Positions 39,187 to 52,000 of a DNA stretch of 64,000 nt are shown here, piece by piece. Under the pieces are notes generated by a model. The model saw only the letters and a list, made by a program, of their open reading frames with translations, did no database searches and was not told the origin of the DNA. Position numbers and translations under genes: made by a program. Positions within the stretch are counted from its first letter, which is position 1. Each line of letters opens with the position of its first letter. Source of the stretch: Plectrocnemia conspersa (Eukaryota > Arthropoda > Insecta > Trichoptera > Polycentropodidae); contig VTFK01000122.1 in the NCBI GenBank assembly GCA_009617715.1, forward strand, positions 806,001 through 870,000, written 5' to 3'.

Positions 39187-41986
39187 ATGAAGGTAAGAAT
39201 CTATTGTAATTGTACTATGTCATCTGCATGGAATGTCATATAATGTAGACTAATTTGAAAAGAGATGATCAGCCATAAATTTAAAAAAATGTACTTTTTG
39301 CTTATAATACATTTAAACATAAAATAGTTTTGCACTAGTTTGCCACAAATGTTATACATACAACTCAATAAAAAATAAAAGTTATGCAAATGTTTGTAAC
39401 TTATGCTTTGACTCAATGATTTTGACGTTCACTATATTGAAAAGTATATGTTAAACTCTTTCAATTCTTAGTTTTTGTCTTAACATTATGATTTTGATTT
39501 TGAAAGAAGAAAACATACTTTTTAGGTATTGTTTTAAATATTAGTTTTGTACTTTTAAATTTTTTTTTTCAATTTTTACAGCTTATTATTTTACAAACTT
39601 CATAGTAAACCCTTTTAAATCTTAGTTTTATGTTTAACATAATATTTACAATTTTTTTTTAATAAAAAAAGTAATTTCTTGAGTATTAATAGAAAAATAT
39701 AATGTTCAATTATTTTTTGATTTAAGTTTTTTTTTGTTATTTATGAAGTCGTTTTTGTCAGTTTTATAAAATAATAAGCTTTTTTACTTTTGTTGTCATT
39801 TTTACAGTTTAATGTATTACAAGCTACATGGTAAACCATTTTAAATCTTAGTTTTATGTTTAACATAATATTTTTAAAAAAATTTAATAAAAATAGTAAT
39901 TTCTTAAGTTTTAAAATAGTAAAATATAATGTTTAATTATTTTCTGATCTATGGTTTTTTTTTGTTGTTTTGAATTTAATTATGTTTTAGTCGTTTTTAT
40001 CATTTTTATAAAATATTTTGCTTCTTAGCTATTTTCAGTTTTTAATTAAGAATAAATTTTATTTTTTGCCACAAATATTTAATAATCTAATTTAGTTAAA
40101 ATAATAATAATTAAAAAAAAAATTCTAAAATGTATTGTATATATATGAAATTATACGACTAGTATGCAATACTTAATTTTTTACTATTTACTACGTCACA
40201 GTGTATATGTTATTAAACTTCATTAAATCTTATTTTTAGGCTTCAAATAATTATTACGATTTTTTAAATATTTTTTTTTTATAATAATGAATTTACTTTT
40301 TTGTACTAGTCCGTCCTATTATTTTTACAGCTCAAATATCACGTATTCACGTGTAGCTATTATGCATTTTTTTTACAAAGATTACAAAAATTCAATGACT
40401 TAATTTATTTGAAATAATAATAATTTTTAATCTACCACTTGAATTTTTCCTAATTTATAATGCGGTTTTTTAGTATTATATATTAAATTATTTATGCGAT
40501 ACTATATATTATTTGCCATTTGTTACAAATTTTGTAAATAAAAAAATTTAAATCTTGATAAAATAACTTTACGTATAAATCATAGCTAAGTGGCAGAAAA
40601 GTTTCAAGTGTAATCCAAACGAAATAATATCTACGCTTAAAAGGTATTTGTAAAATTTATTTAATAAAAACTTCACATCATTTCAAGAAAGTATTTCAGG
40701 TATAGTTTACATATTTATGATAATTTTAATGGCAAATATTGAGCATTTTTAATCCGGAAATTATACCATTATATGATATTAGGAAAAATCTTATTTTTAG
40801 CAAGAACATTGACTTTAAATTAACTAAATTTGTACTTTGTATAATATTTAATCATACAAATGCATAAAAATATAAATTATTTTAAAGTGATATACATATT
40901 TAAAGTAGAAATCATTAAATGTCATGATAGTCAACAAACTTTAAATATAAGTTCAGTTTTATATTTAAAATGGCGATCGATTTTTAATAGCTGATGATGC
41001 ACTATTTTCTTAACTAGTATTTAGTTTTGCTTTTTCTCCGGAAATTTATAAAATTTATTAATATCCAAAAGCTTGATTTGAAATTTTTTTAATAAATATT
41101 AAGGATCTAGCTAGATTTTTTTTAATCATCACAATATTCATATGCAAGATTAAGAAAATCTAAGTAAGCTTTATCTTTGATGATTGATCGGAAGTTTAAT
41201 TATATTAATCATTAATTTTGATCTCCTAGACATGATAAAAATTTAAAAACATCCAGGTCTTTAAAATCAATAGTCAAATCACTTATATGTTATTCATTTT
41301 CAAATGCTCACTGTTAATAAATGGCCATTCTTATATGTATTTCAGAACATACTTAATTTATATAATAAATTAATATCATATATATTTTTTAATTTCAGAT
41401 TATAGCTGTGTTCTTGCTCTTCGCCCTTGGGGCTAATTGCCATCCAATTCCATTATACGACCTCCGATATTTTCCGACCTTACTTCATCCATTAAGACAC
41501 GCTTTCCCAACTATGCCAGATATGCACAGGCACATGGACCCGCTCGCCAGATTTATAATACCAAGGAGATTCGATTTCCCGCATTATCCCTTCGACAAAA
41601 GAGTTGACGAAATTCGCATTCCAGAAATGGACTTCATACCCCGCCCCTTCGATAGAGACTTTTGGATCCATAGATTAGATGATCCATTTTCTCCGCCCAT
41701 GGTTTTTCCGCGGGTAGATGAACGATTCTATGAACCAGTGCCAATAATAATCGAAACCGAAAGATTCGTCATTCAATTACCAGGAGAAAAAGTTGAAACT
41801 ACAGTTCCTTCTGAAGTTCACGAAGAAAAGCCGAATGTTGTTACGCTTCCAGCGACAGTCGTTGGGCTGAAAGTGCCAGAAATGGAACACAAGACTGAAG
41901 TTGTATCCACTATGCACGTAGTTGATCCTGTGAAGATTGATGAAGTTAAATTGCCGACCATTTTACCAATTGAAATCAAAAAGTAA
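39187..41986 (+). CDS. Small secreted proline-rich protein, two exons
   Basis: Exon 1 holds only ATG AAG (39187-39192) before the donor GTAAGA. Exon 2 (41399-41986) follows the acceptor TTTCAG in phase 0, giving 197 residues. This MK-then-intron layout is common in insect secreted and cuticular protein genes. The start MKIIAVFLLFALGANCHPIP is a clear signal peptide, probably cut near residues 15-17. The mature part has no cysteine. Its first half is rich in Pro, Arg, His, Asp and aromatic residues (for example RPFDRDFWIHRL), and its last 70 residues are Val/Glu/Pro/Lys-rich with spaced prolines (LKVPEMEH, VKLPTILPIEIKK). I recognise no family. An extracellular structural or haemolymph role is possible but unproven. 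TATA, initiator and AATAAA signals support an active gene. Confidence 0.85.
39193..41398 (+). other. Intron of secreted-protein gene, with tandem repeat
   Basis: A GTAAGA..TTTCAG intron of 2.2 kb. The part at 39427-40270 consists of about four decayed tandem units, listed separately. A reverse-strand frame at 39201-39416 is not supported as a gene. Confidence 0.75.
39427..40270 (+). repeat. Decayed tandem repeat in intron, about 4 units
   Basis: Recurring blocks AAATCTTAGTTTTATGTTTA (39617, 39844, weaker at about 39460 and 40225) are preceded by TACAG plus a 23-base segment and GTAAACC (39580 and 39807). The two clearest units are 227 bp apart. Each carries a splice-acceptor-like and a donor-like site around a 23-base insert. 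Confidence 0.7.
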
Positions 41987-42018
41987 TTCAATACTATAAC
42001 TGTTTGAATATCTTATTA

Positions 42019-42024
42019 AATAAA
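42019..42024 (+). terminator. Poly(A) signal of secreted-protein gene
   Basis: AATAAA, 33 bases after the stop codon, the expected place for the 3' end of a short-tailed insect mRNA. Confidence 0.75.
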
Positions 42025-43591
42025 AATATATCCGCAATTAATGTAAGACTTTTTTTAAACACCACTAATTTTATTTTTTAAAAAAGAGTAAAAACATCAT
42101 AGATTTTATATAAGTAGTTCACTATTAAATTAATTTATAGCTGGGTTAGATTTTATAATTTTTAATAACCACAATTAACTGTCGTATGCATTACACATAT
42201 TTATAAATTTATAATAGAGTAACTACTTTGACGAATGCGATACCCTTTACTATGCTACAGTATAACGATTTATTAAAAATACTAAGAATATTTAGCCGCA
42301 GAATTTTCATTGAAGTAAAATGAGCATTTACTTGAAAACGTATTTTTAGTATTATTATTCCGCGAAATGTATAAGATCAAAAAGTAGTTGTTGAATTTTA
42401 GTCGTCGCTTACGCAATCGTTAAAGGTTGATACCTATTAAAATTCTGTAGAATTTCAAGGTAATGCTCTTGTTGCTAATTATTTTAAATATTAATTTTGC
42501 CTGGAAAGTATATATTGTATACTCTTTTCTAAAGATTGTAATTATATTATCCAATTCAAGCAATTTTAAATAATTTGCGTGAAGATAATTATGCGAAGTG
42601 TTTAGTAAAGAAAATTTATTGATTTTTTATTATTAAAATATGATTAAAAATATATTGTTTATTTAAAATAATTTTGCTGATGTGTAATGTATTATTTTTA
42701 TGGCAATAAAAATAATACATCTCAACATCATTAAAATAGTACTAAAAGCTTTTAATTTAAGGAATAATAAAAATATGGGGAAATACTATATAAACGTTAC
42801 GCAACTTGTATCATATCTTATATTAATAAAAAAATAAATATTGCTTGGTTTTTAAGCCATTTGTTGTACTAAACCATTAAATTACAGTGGAACCTCGAAT
42901 TGCGACTAACTTTGTTTACGAGCGTTTTGCAATACGAATAAAAAATAATCAATCCTGATTTGATAAATCAATGATGTCTTGCAATACGAGCAATACGAAT
43001 TGCGTTAATTTCTTTTCAACTGATTCTTCTCGACAGTCAATAATTCTTCTTGCAGTGAATAAGTATCTACTGTCCCTTAAAAACTATAAAAAAACAAATT
43101 TTGCTATCGTTGTATTTTAAAATGGTTGCTTTAATAAGACAAAAATTTAGAATTGCGGTATTAATTATTTTTTTTAATGGTAAATCAATAATAATTTACT
43201 TTTAAATTTGCTTGATATTTTATTTAATTAAAAGTAGATAAATTTATTAGTATACATTTACCATTGAAGTATTTAAAGTAAACCGCTTTACCCAACTCTC
43301 AAAATAAAAATAAAGCATGCTTTTCCTCGCAACGCTTATTAATTATCCTCACATTTACAAATATTTGTAAGCACTCACATTGTATCACTATACTGAAATT
43401 CAACCAAAGCGCTACTATGTATAATTCAACACAACAATCGACGGTTTGATATTTATTTTCAACTTGAAAAAATATCCTTTAGAGCAAACGTACCATTTTA
43501 TTTCATTTTTTTTTAAATAAAAATACAGTATTTTTTTCAGAAGAGTCAAAACAAAGCAGACGCGAAAGGCATTGTTTCTGCAATAAAGCGA

Positions 43592-43641
43592 ACCACACAC
43601 GTTTCGTATGTCTGTGGCAAACTTTGCAGAACGTGTGTGGT
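43592..43641. repeat. Perfect 12-bp inverted repeat, 26-bp loop
   Basis: ACCACACACGTT at 43592-43603 and its exact reverse complement AACGTGTGTGGT at 43630-43641. The CG-containing arms stand out from the AT-rich context. They could be the fused ends of a small transposon. Confidence 0.85.
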
Positions 43642-43667
43642 CGATCGACGTTGGATTATTTGCTGAA

Positions 43668-43742
43668 CCAAAGCTTTGATTTTTATTAAACTGTTCTCAA
43701 AAATACAAATATCCGAAGCTTTTTTTTTATTAAACTGTGCTG
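43668..43742 (+). repeat. Tandem pair, 44-bp period
   Basis: AAGCTTTGATTTTTATTAAA and AAGCTTTTTTTTTATTAAAC, both continuing ACTGT, recur 44 bp apart. Confidence 0.6.
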
Positions 43743-44549
43743 GCAGCCTTGATTTTTTTAACAATAGTTCAAAGAGACTTTTGTTATATGCGTGTATAGT
43801 CAATAAATTCTAACGAAGCATTGTACGTTATTTCACTACCAACAAACGGTAGACAGCTACTATCTAAATCTTATTAGGTCATCGATATGACCAAGTCGGT
43901 ATAAATAGAAAGCTAAACTAGACCAAAGACGTAAAGTCTAATTTTCAATGAAAATCGATATTTTCGCGATCTTAAAAATAAAAATGTGTGTTATACCTTT
44001 CAAGATATGTATGTTTATAATATAATAACCTTAAAAATCTCATGTTTAAAAATCATGTGTATGATTATTTTACGCAAATAACTATTTAGATTTAACGCCA
44101 TCTACTGTATTTTATGGGTACTGTAAATTTTCATAAAACTTATGCTTTAAAATTCTAAAAATGTCTACTTAAATATACCCTAAGACAAAGAACGATACTC
44201 AAACCTTGAGAGATATGCAATCAGATCGAGGGATTTAATTCTGTATATTAAATCGCAGAATAAAGATTCCAGCCTCACATCATGAGAAATGAGTAAACAT
44301 AGAGGAAGCGCTATAACAGGTTATGATTGATGAATATTGATTAGAATTATATAAAGATTGCATAACAACCTACAGCACTAAAAGAATTCCAGTACAATAT
44401 TATGTGACAGTTGTAATAAAATTCATAAGAGAGTAACATACTTAGACCTACATATATTACAATAATATAACAGTATTACAAATAAAATTAAAATTATATT
44501 GTATCAAGGTTAGCTTACACCGTCTGTCGCAAATCCACTAAGACTAGTC

Positions 44550-44792
44550 ATATCTCCGTCACTTAGTTGTGGCATGCGTTTTGCAGGTTATGGTTTTGAT
44601 ATTCACCAACAAAAATTTTTTTGCGCTTGCTCTTCTGGTTCGACCAAAAACCGAACCCATGGCAGTTGGTCGTTGTTGCATGATAATGGGCAATAATGTA
44701 ATCGTAATGCTCAGCTACACTCACACCACCCCCACTACACACCGCCAGCCCGGTGCCGGGCAAATCTATCCGGCACGTGTGAAACCGGCCTA
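44550..44792 (-). mobile_element. GC-rich end fragment of a DNA transposon (class uncertain)
   Basis: From the right edge the minus strand begins GGCCGGTTTCACACGTGCC and continues GC-rich, then opens a frame reading EHYDYIIAHYHATTTNCH and FWSNQKSKRKKIFVGEYQ to a stop near 44563. Basic-aromatic starts of the type KRKxxWVxxY are found before the catalytic part of PIF/Harbinger nucleases, and TTA beside the GGCC end would fit their 3-bp target site. The matching left end and the nuclease motifs are absent. It is a truncated fragment at most, and the class is a guess. Confidence 0.4.
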
Positions 44793-44854
44793 AGTATTCA
44801 CCTGATTTGGCTCCATGTATTTTCTGGCTATCTTCTTATATATAATTGTTCTAA

Positions 44855-46788
44855 GCCGCTTCCGCTTCCGGACGCGTATAACTTAAAATGAAACATTATA
44901 TGCTCAATCTTATACTCTGTAAATTGTATCGCTTTGTATGAACGGTGTATAATAATAATACACGTAAACAAAGGAAATATACTTAATTTAAATAATAAAA
45001 ATAAAAATTGAATTGATTTTCGTGCCGCCGATATTGCATTCTGTTGTTTCGACCAATGAAAAATAGGCATTCAAATATAAAACAAAATGGCCGACAGTAA
45101 CATGACAACAGTTGTAAATAATTATTATTTGTAAATAAAATTTTGTTACGTGACAATAATTTTCATTAATTCGTCATGTGCGTTGTTCCATTTGACTGAA
45201 TATAAATAATCGGATTGCAAATTAGCTAGGTGTGTTATAACTATGAAAATTAAATATATACATAATGTGTTAAGGATTAGAAGAATACATTGATAACAAT
45301 CATAAAACAATATTCGTAATGAAATCTTCAAATTTTGAATTCCCGGCGATGGGCTCCGAGGCCGAAAAGTGAGTTTTCCCTTTTATAATACATAAATATT
45401 ATCATTGCTTCCGATTTAATGCAGAATACATTCATTACATTAGATAAACAATCTTCCTAATGAAATCTTCAAATTTTTAATTCCCGGCGACGGGCTCCGA
45501 GGTCGAAAAGTGAGTTTTTCCTTTTTATATTACATAAACATTAGCATTGCTTCCGATTTTATGCACATGTACGTTAAATTTGACTGAACGTTTAAAAATA
45601 ACCTAGGTATGTTTTAAACGTGAGCATGTAATATATATTTAGTACGTATCAATATTGAGGTTATAAATGCTAATAATACGTATTTTTTTATCTACTGATA
45701 TTTGGGGACACTATATTTTACTACGATCGCGTGACAATGATTGTGATGCAGTCGGTTATTTAGCTGAAGGAGCTTGGTTTCAGCAAAATAAATTAAAACC
45801 ATTATTGCAGCAAAAAAATTCACCTACATCGTTCTGTTCCGAGTGACGACTCGCAATATATATATGCATAGTTTCTTGACAGACATTTTACAATGATTAT
45901 AAATATGTGATTGCATACCTAGAATAATCGTTATCCAAAATATATAAGAGTGGCTTATTTTTAATTCCTATGTGGCAAAATATGTATGCGTCATGGTTTT
46001 TAATCAATTTTTTTTTCTGTGTCATCTTTCCTCTTTAGGAATAGCCATATTCAAGCTATTCAGTTACATCAAACTTATGAAGTATGTTCTTTATAAAAAG
46101 ACATTACTTGCTGACAGTGACTTCAATATGGGAAGATTCACTCTTTGTTTATATATACCAATTCTACGTTGTAGCCATATAGGTCATCAAATTGTTTCAT
46201 CATTGCTTCTCAAAAATATTTAAAAACAATAAGACTTTTATCAAGAGTTAAACATTAAACATATAATCCATAAATTAAATTTAAGCGACAACCGAAGAAC
46301 AAAATTGACGGAAGTTACTATAGAGGATTAAATACGTAGATTGGCATCTCTTCATCTTCTTCAAAATTGTCGCAATATGTCATATTTTAATTGTTTGCTA
46401 TACGTAAATATTATTAGATCTATAATTGTTTCTGTAAATTAGCTGTAAACGATACTATATAGTGGGTAAAATGTAACATTTTGTTCACACTAATACGAGA
46501 TTTTTCATTATTACTAGCATTGTAATATGTTTAATTAACTTTGGTATGCATGTTTGTCTTTTAATATCATATCCTGTAAAGTCAATAGTAATTTTTTTAG
46601 AATAACTGTGATATATTATTCATATAACCAAAAACTTACTGGCACACTCATAATTTATAGTTTTGATTATATTGTCTACAATTTTAAATGCTACATCTCT
46701 TTGAATCATCTTCAATTGACACTTTGTAAGAAAAACGCCGTGATTGTAACATATTTATTTAATTGCACAGCGCTTGCCAGATGACAGA
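44855..46788 (+). repeat. Family A dispersed repeat, copy 3 (longest)
   Basis: The fullest copy, about 1.9 kb. In order it shows a GC block GCCGCTTCCGCTTCCGG (44855), CCAAT (45053), ATGGCCGACAGTAACATGAC (start-like, 45088), a block ending GGCTCCGAGG(C/T)CGAAAA + GTGAGT that is present twice (about 45320-45375 and 45465-45515), a block readable as AVGYLAEGAWFQQNKLKPLL (about 45750-45815), a strong pyrimidine tract and TAG acceptor followed by IAIFKLFSYIKLMKYVLYKK (46040-46100), LTEVTIED (46310), and YYSYNQKLTGTLIIY (46610). It ends with the reverse of TCTGTCATCTGGCAAGCGCT. Frames are broken between blocks. No known transposase motif was found. Confidence 0.82.
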
Positions 46789-48833
46789 TTTTTAGCGATA
46801 TATTTATGAATTTCATGCATGAAATGGTATTATCATATTGTTTCTATGAAATAAGACGTAGCTTGTCGGGCTTATCAATTGAACTACTCTTTAATTCAAG
46901 AATTGAACAGCCCAATAAATTGAATAAATCAGCAAAACAGTCGAAAGACTTTTAGTTCAATTTAGTAAGGAGTAAGAATTTGAATATTGTGCTATTAAAT
47001 CATAAGCATCGGTGGCAAAGCCACTCTTGCCATAACAAAAAAATTGAGCTTATTTTTTGAAATGGGATACCTCTGTAAAAAAAATTTGTGCAGATTAGTC
47101 AAAGCATATGCAATGAATCAAAAAGAATAAAAGCATCTATAGAAAAGATTTGGGATTGGCATTAAAACGGTTGTTTTTTATTTTCTCTAGCAGCCAATGG
47201 TAATTTGTCTTAGAAATACTTCCCTCAATTCTCAAGGGGTGTACTGAATTCATTCATTCCGCTATTAACTTTCACCATATATATATACCTAAATCATAAC
47301 TTTTACCACTTCGCTTCCGACTTGGAATCAACGAAAGTTCAACCATACTTGGATCAAACCATTCACAACAAATCAAGTCACTTAAATCTCATTAATTAAT
47401 TTAAATAAAAATTATTAAATTTTTTTATTTGCCTAGAATTAATTTTTTGTTCAATTTAATTTATTTAGTTAACTAATAATATATATTAGTTAACTAATAC
47501 TATAAAATAAAATAATTAAAAATTTTAGAAAGCAATTATATATGAAATTTTGGTATTATTATAAATTAATTCACAATACCAAAAATTTTGCATTAGGATT
47601 TTATAACAGCTGACTTTTACCTTAAAATATTTTAATACTATATCAATCATAAATTCTTAATAAATTGCTTAAGAAAAATCTATACGGAATAAAAAATATA
47701 TTTAAATATTATATATTATATATGTATGTTTAGTTATATTATATAAACATGTATTAGAATAAAGATTGCCCATATTGAAAGAAAATCAATGTTTAAACTA
47801 CTACTTATTCGGGCAATTTCAATGTTTTGGACCGCTTTTGGAACCCTGAATCAACAGTTGATCCATACCCTATCTTATCTTAACGTATTATCAATGTTCT
47901 AAATGCGATTCAATTACGACTTTCACATCTATTTCAAATCGATCGTTTTTAACGACATCGTTAATTGCAATAACGCTGAACGATTCGAATGGTAATGTCG
48001 CTTAATCGTCGGTGAGGCGCACTATTAAATTAGCACTTAGCTCCGAGTATAGTTTTACGATATCACCTTTAGTACACAGATAAGTATTGTCATTAACCGT
48101 CGCGTGTACACACACGCTTCGTTGATTAGATCGTCAATACCTGTTTTATAGGGGTCGTTAAAGGGATGGGGCGAAATAGCAAAATATCCTCTGGCGGATC
48201 AAAAACAAAGGCAGCTTCGATCATAAAGGGCGACAAATGAACTCTGAATTGTGTCACGGTAGCGTTTATTGTACAATTTTCCAAAAGGTGTCGCTAAGTA
48301 AATTAAGCCGGTAGCATTAAAGGGTTAAGTTCCACGGCCGCTTCGTTGAATGCCTAAAATGGTAAAATTATAATTTTAAATCAAGATATTTTTGTATAGA
48401 GCAAATATTCTATAGTAACTGTGGTATAGAAAGTTTCGGCATACCTTTTTCGGGTTAAATCTCTGTAATACCGCTTCTTGAGAGAGAACTCTCAAAAGTT
48501 TCGTTGAACGCCTACAATAGTTAAGAATGCTATATTAGATATTATCAATACATATAATATATTAGATAGAATAATATATAATAAAATCACCGCAGATCAT
48601 TATGAATTAAAAATTTCTCTTTCGAATGTCGAATTTTAAATGTCAATAATTTGAGGGCACAATTTTTTTTCAAAAAAATTAATCATAACTATTTTCTTCC
48701 TGTGATGTGTAATAAGTACACATTGCTATTACTAATTTAAATATGTTTATATAATAAATACTGTGTTTAGATTTTAGAAATTCTTTCCTAGTATATATAT
48801 ATACCTATATACGTTGGGTGATTTTTTTAGAGA
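46789..48833. other. Intergenic, with island at 47780-48330
   Basis: No gene is confirmed. The island at about 47780-48330 has much lower A+T, several ATCGAT/TAAT-type motifs, and a 24-codon ATG frame (from 48167) that I cannot support as a gene. A half piggyBac-like end (CATTAAAGGGTTAA near 48317) has no partner. Confidence 0.35.
47465..47497. repeat. Perfect 14-bp inverted repeat
   Basis: TTAGTTAACTAATA, five bases (ATATA), then TATTAGTTAACTAA. Confidence 0.85.
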
Positions 48834-49047
48834 AAAAGTAGTTATCCGAGCGTTGATTGTCTGGTTTTATACCGCGTAATATACATAGTTGTGGGCGTAA
48901 ACCGTAAACTCACATCGCACGTTAAAAAGGGTCGTAGGAATGCGGCGTGCTTCTCCGCGGCTTCTAGGTTTGTGGACACGGTTCTCAGGAGTTCGGACGC
49001 GCGTGTGCCGTGTCTCTTAACTGGTGTTGTGTATGAGTCACTACAAT
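48834..49047 (+). repeat. Family B dispersed repeat, copy 2
   Basis: Partner of 4491-4687 in the same orientation. It is GC-richer and keeps the TTTTATACC, GTAAACCGTA, GGTTCT(C)..GACGCGCGTG and GGTGTTGTGTATGAG blocks. Its frames (63 codons plus strand; a longer open stretch without start on the minus strand) have no recognised domain. Confidence 0.7.
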
Positions 49048-52000
49048 TTCAGTCAGGTGTTTCACTACTTTACTCTCACTAACGTCATGTTGCAATACAA
49101 TATTTACAATAAATAAATCCGGAGAATTATTTCTCCATGCAACATATTTTTGTATGGTTGTAGTGTTATTATAATGCTTAAATTACTTGTATATATTGAA
49201 AGGAGAAAATTTTATCGATTTGAAAAAGTAAACAACTGCGCGAAGCCATTTTAAATTTAAAATTTTACCACCCACTAATACGAGCTTTGTAGGCGTATGC
49301 TCTAACAAACGGAATATTTTTACATATAATGAAATATGAAAGGGTTTTCCGAAGGTCAAATGAGGGGTGAACGAATTCTATATGACTCACGCATACTACT
49401 ACTAACAGAATTTAAATGTATGAGTTGCGTACATAGATATTTATAAAGAAAAACGAGATCATTCTCAACTTCTTTATTAAAATTTGATAAGGAGATGAAT
49501 AATAAATATACTTAAGGAAATTATCCAGTTAATTTTTATAATCACGAGTGACACAAATTTAACATCAAATACTCTCACAAAGTAACGACAAACTCAGTAA
49601 AATTCATTGTAATATGTTAATATTTAATTTATTTATTTACTAAATTATCAAATCAACTATTCTGTTATAAATTTTTAAAATAAAAAAATCACTAATATAA
49701 ATATGAAGTACTCGAGTTTTAAAAGTGAATTCAACATATTTTTCTAAACAAATATTTCTAAATAAAACTACAAGTACTTTTATTAATATATTTTTTCAGC
49801 ACCATCTTTGTATTGATTGTGAATATATTTAATATTTATTTTCATTAAGCTCCATCTATCTAAATTTTTTGGTAAAATGTGAATATTTATTGATTTGCTA
49901 AGTTAATATTATTGCTTGATATACAACAATTTAAATATAGTATAAATTAATTATTAAGCATTCAAAATAAATTATTCAATCAACTATCACTTTGAAGCAT
50001 TATAATGATCCTTTCGAATTTATTTGTCATTGAACTAATAAAATTCTTTCAATAATAATACACTACACCTAGATCATGGTTGTATTGAAATTCGTCTGTA
50101 AACGGATACTACCGCTTTTATTAAAAAAAATTATTTATTAAAATTTTAATTGATCAATAACTTGGAAATCAAATTATGCGCCTATTATATAAAATTAATA
50201 TTATTATGTTTATTGAAATAGTAAATAAAACAAGCAAATATATAAATAAATAATTATTTAAGGTAAAAAATAAAATAAAAATTCCATATGTATAAATTAG
50301 TCAAGTTAAAAACCAATGTTTGCAACTTGTATTTTTAACACAATAGTATTATTATAATACGGTATTTTTAAATAATATTGCTTTTTAATTAAATGTTCAC
50401 CTTAACTATTAGAATTGTAAAAAAAGATGTTAAAGTCTAAGTATGTCATTAATCAAATACATATTAATTTATGACCCAAAGACTTTTCCTTTACGGTCGT
50501 CCACAATGTTTATATTTTTTTTATTTACTATCGGTAATGTTTAATGAACAACAATATATTTTTTTTAATTGCCATTGAACTTGACATTTTGAAGGCAAGT
50601 TTTAGTCATCACTGGTAGTCCTTGACTGTTTATGTTTAATGGAACATCTTTGTAAAATTATGTATACGACTCATTGGAAACTAGATTTTTTTCTACTGGA
50701 ACCTGAATCCCTGATATTATTTCATACGTCAAAGAATAAATTAAAAATGCAACTTAAAACATATATGCAATAAACAAGACATGTGATACGACGCAGGAAT
50801 ATATTAATAATTAATAACGTTTATCCAAGTTCGTGATAATCCTTAAACGACCTTGTGAATAAGACATAGTCATTTACTCATCACTATAATATGCGTATAT
50901 GCTTGATATGTAATAAATTATTAAATGAGACTAAAATGAAAAACATGACATTCTATATTACATTAATAAAGCAAAACAAATCATAACACTCAAATGAATT
51001 TGTATATGTAAATTGTTTTAACCACAGGGGACTTACCTGTGAAATAGTATAATGATAATTATGTATTTTGTAGTGTGACTGAATGTGTTTTGTAAATTTA
51101 TTTTCCTTCTATATATAATAACTTTCCTTGAAAAAATATTCAATACATGACAATCCAGATAATATAAGAATCAATAGTAATTTTAATTTAACAAGATAAT
51201 TTATTATCAAAGAGTTTTATTATTATCTAGATCATAATCTTTTCTAAAATATTACTATTTATAGAAATGTATTAAATCATATTTTCAATCATAACATTTT
51301 TTGCTATTTAAACACAACAATTTATTTTGTCGGGACAACCCTTAAGCGTTGCGTCGAAATCAGTTATTAAATATTTGCTGAATTGGTTGAATTTTAAGCT
51401 TATATATAAATACTAAATACCTTAATATTATCATAACATACAATCTGATTTTAATACTCATTTATTATTTATATTTATTTAGAACTGTTTCCCATATTTG
51501 CCTATATTTCTGAACTACAACTTAAATTCTTCTGGTTAAATAATAATAAGTATAAATAAATAGTAATATAATTTAATTTATTTTTTTGTATTTTGTGTGT
51601 TTTGCCTTTAAACTAATTCTTAATTTTTGTGTTTTATTACTAAATTTATCAGTTAGTAAAAGGTCTTTCATATACTTTTACTATGTTTATGGTACATGTA
51701 ACTAATAAAATACATAACTTATTAAACCTATTAAATAACATATTTCCATACACTTTTTTTATTTCCGTTCTATTCCTTCATAGTTTATAAAAATTCCAAA
51801 AATATACTAATCGTAGCTCAAGGCAGAAAATTAAATAAAAAAAAACTTTTATTGCTTCTAAACTGTAAAATATACTAGCGATCAATTGCTGGTGGTGAAC
51901 TGCTTGCGATAAATTTTCCTAAACTGGAACTGGCTATCTTTCAATATTTCTAAAAGTTTTTATATTTTCCAGATACCCTTGCCATTGGAATTTTATTATA

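Larger units (their letters stand above)
42025..44500. other. Intergenic, repeat fragments
   Basis: No gene is seen. ACAGTGGAACCTCGAATTGC at 42886-42905 resembles the terminal repeat of pogo/Tigger-type Tc1-mariner elements, and AATACGAGCAATACGAATTG nearby repeats the theme. No second end was found, so this is at most a fragment. An inverted repeat and a short tandem repeat follow at 43592-43742. Confidence 0.4.

Noticed and set aside
45972..46223. 83-codon plus-strand frame as a separate gene
   Set aside because: It lies wholly inside family A copy 3, and the equivalent frame in copy 2 is broken, so it is described as part of the repeat.
48310..48332. CATTAAAGGGTTAA as a piggyBac-type element end
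   Set aside because: No matching end with TTAA was found within several hundred bases.
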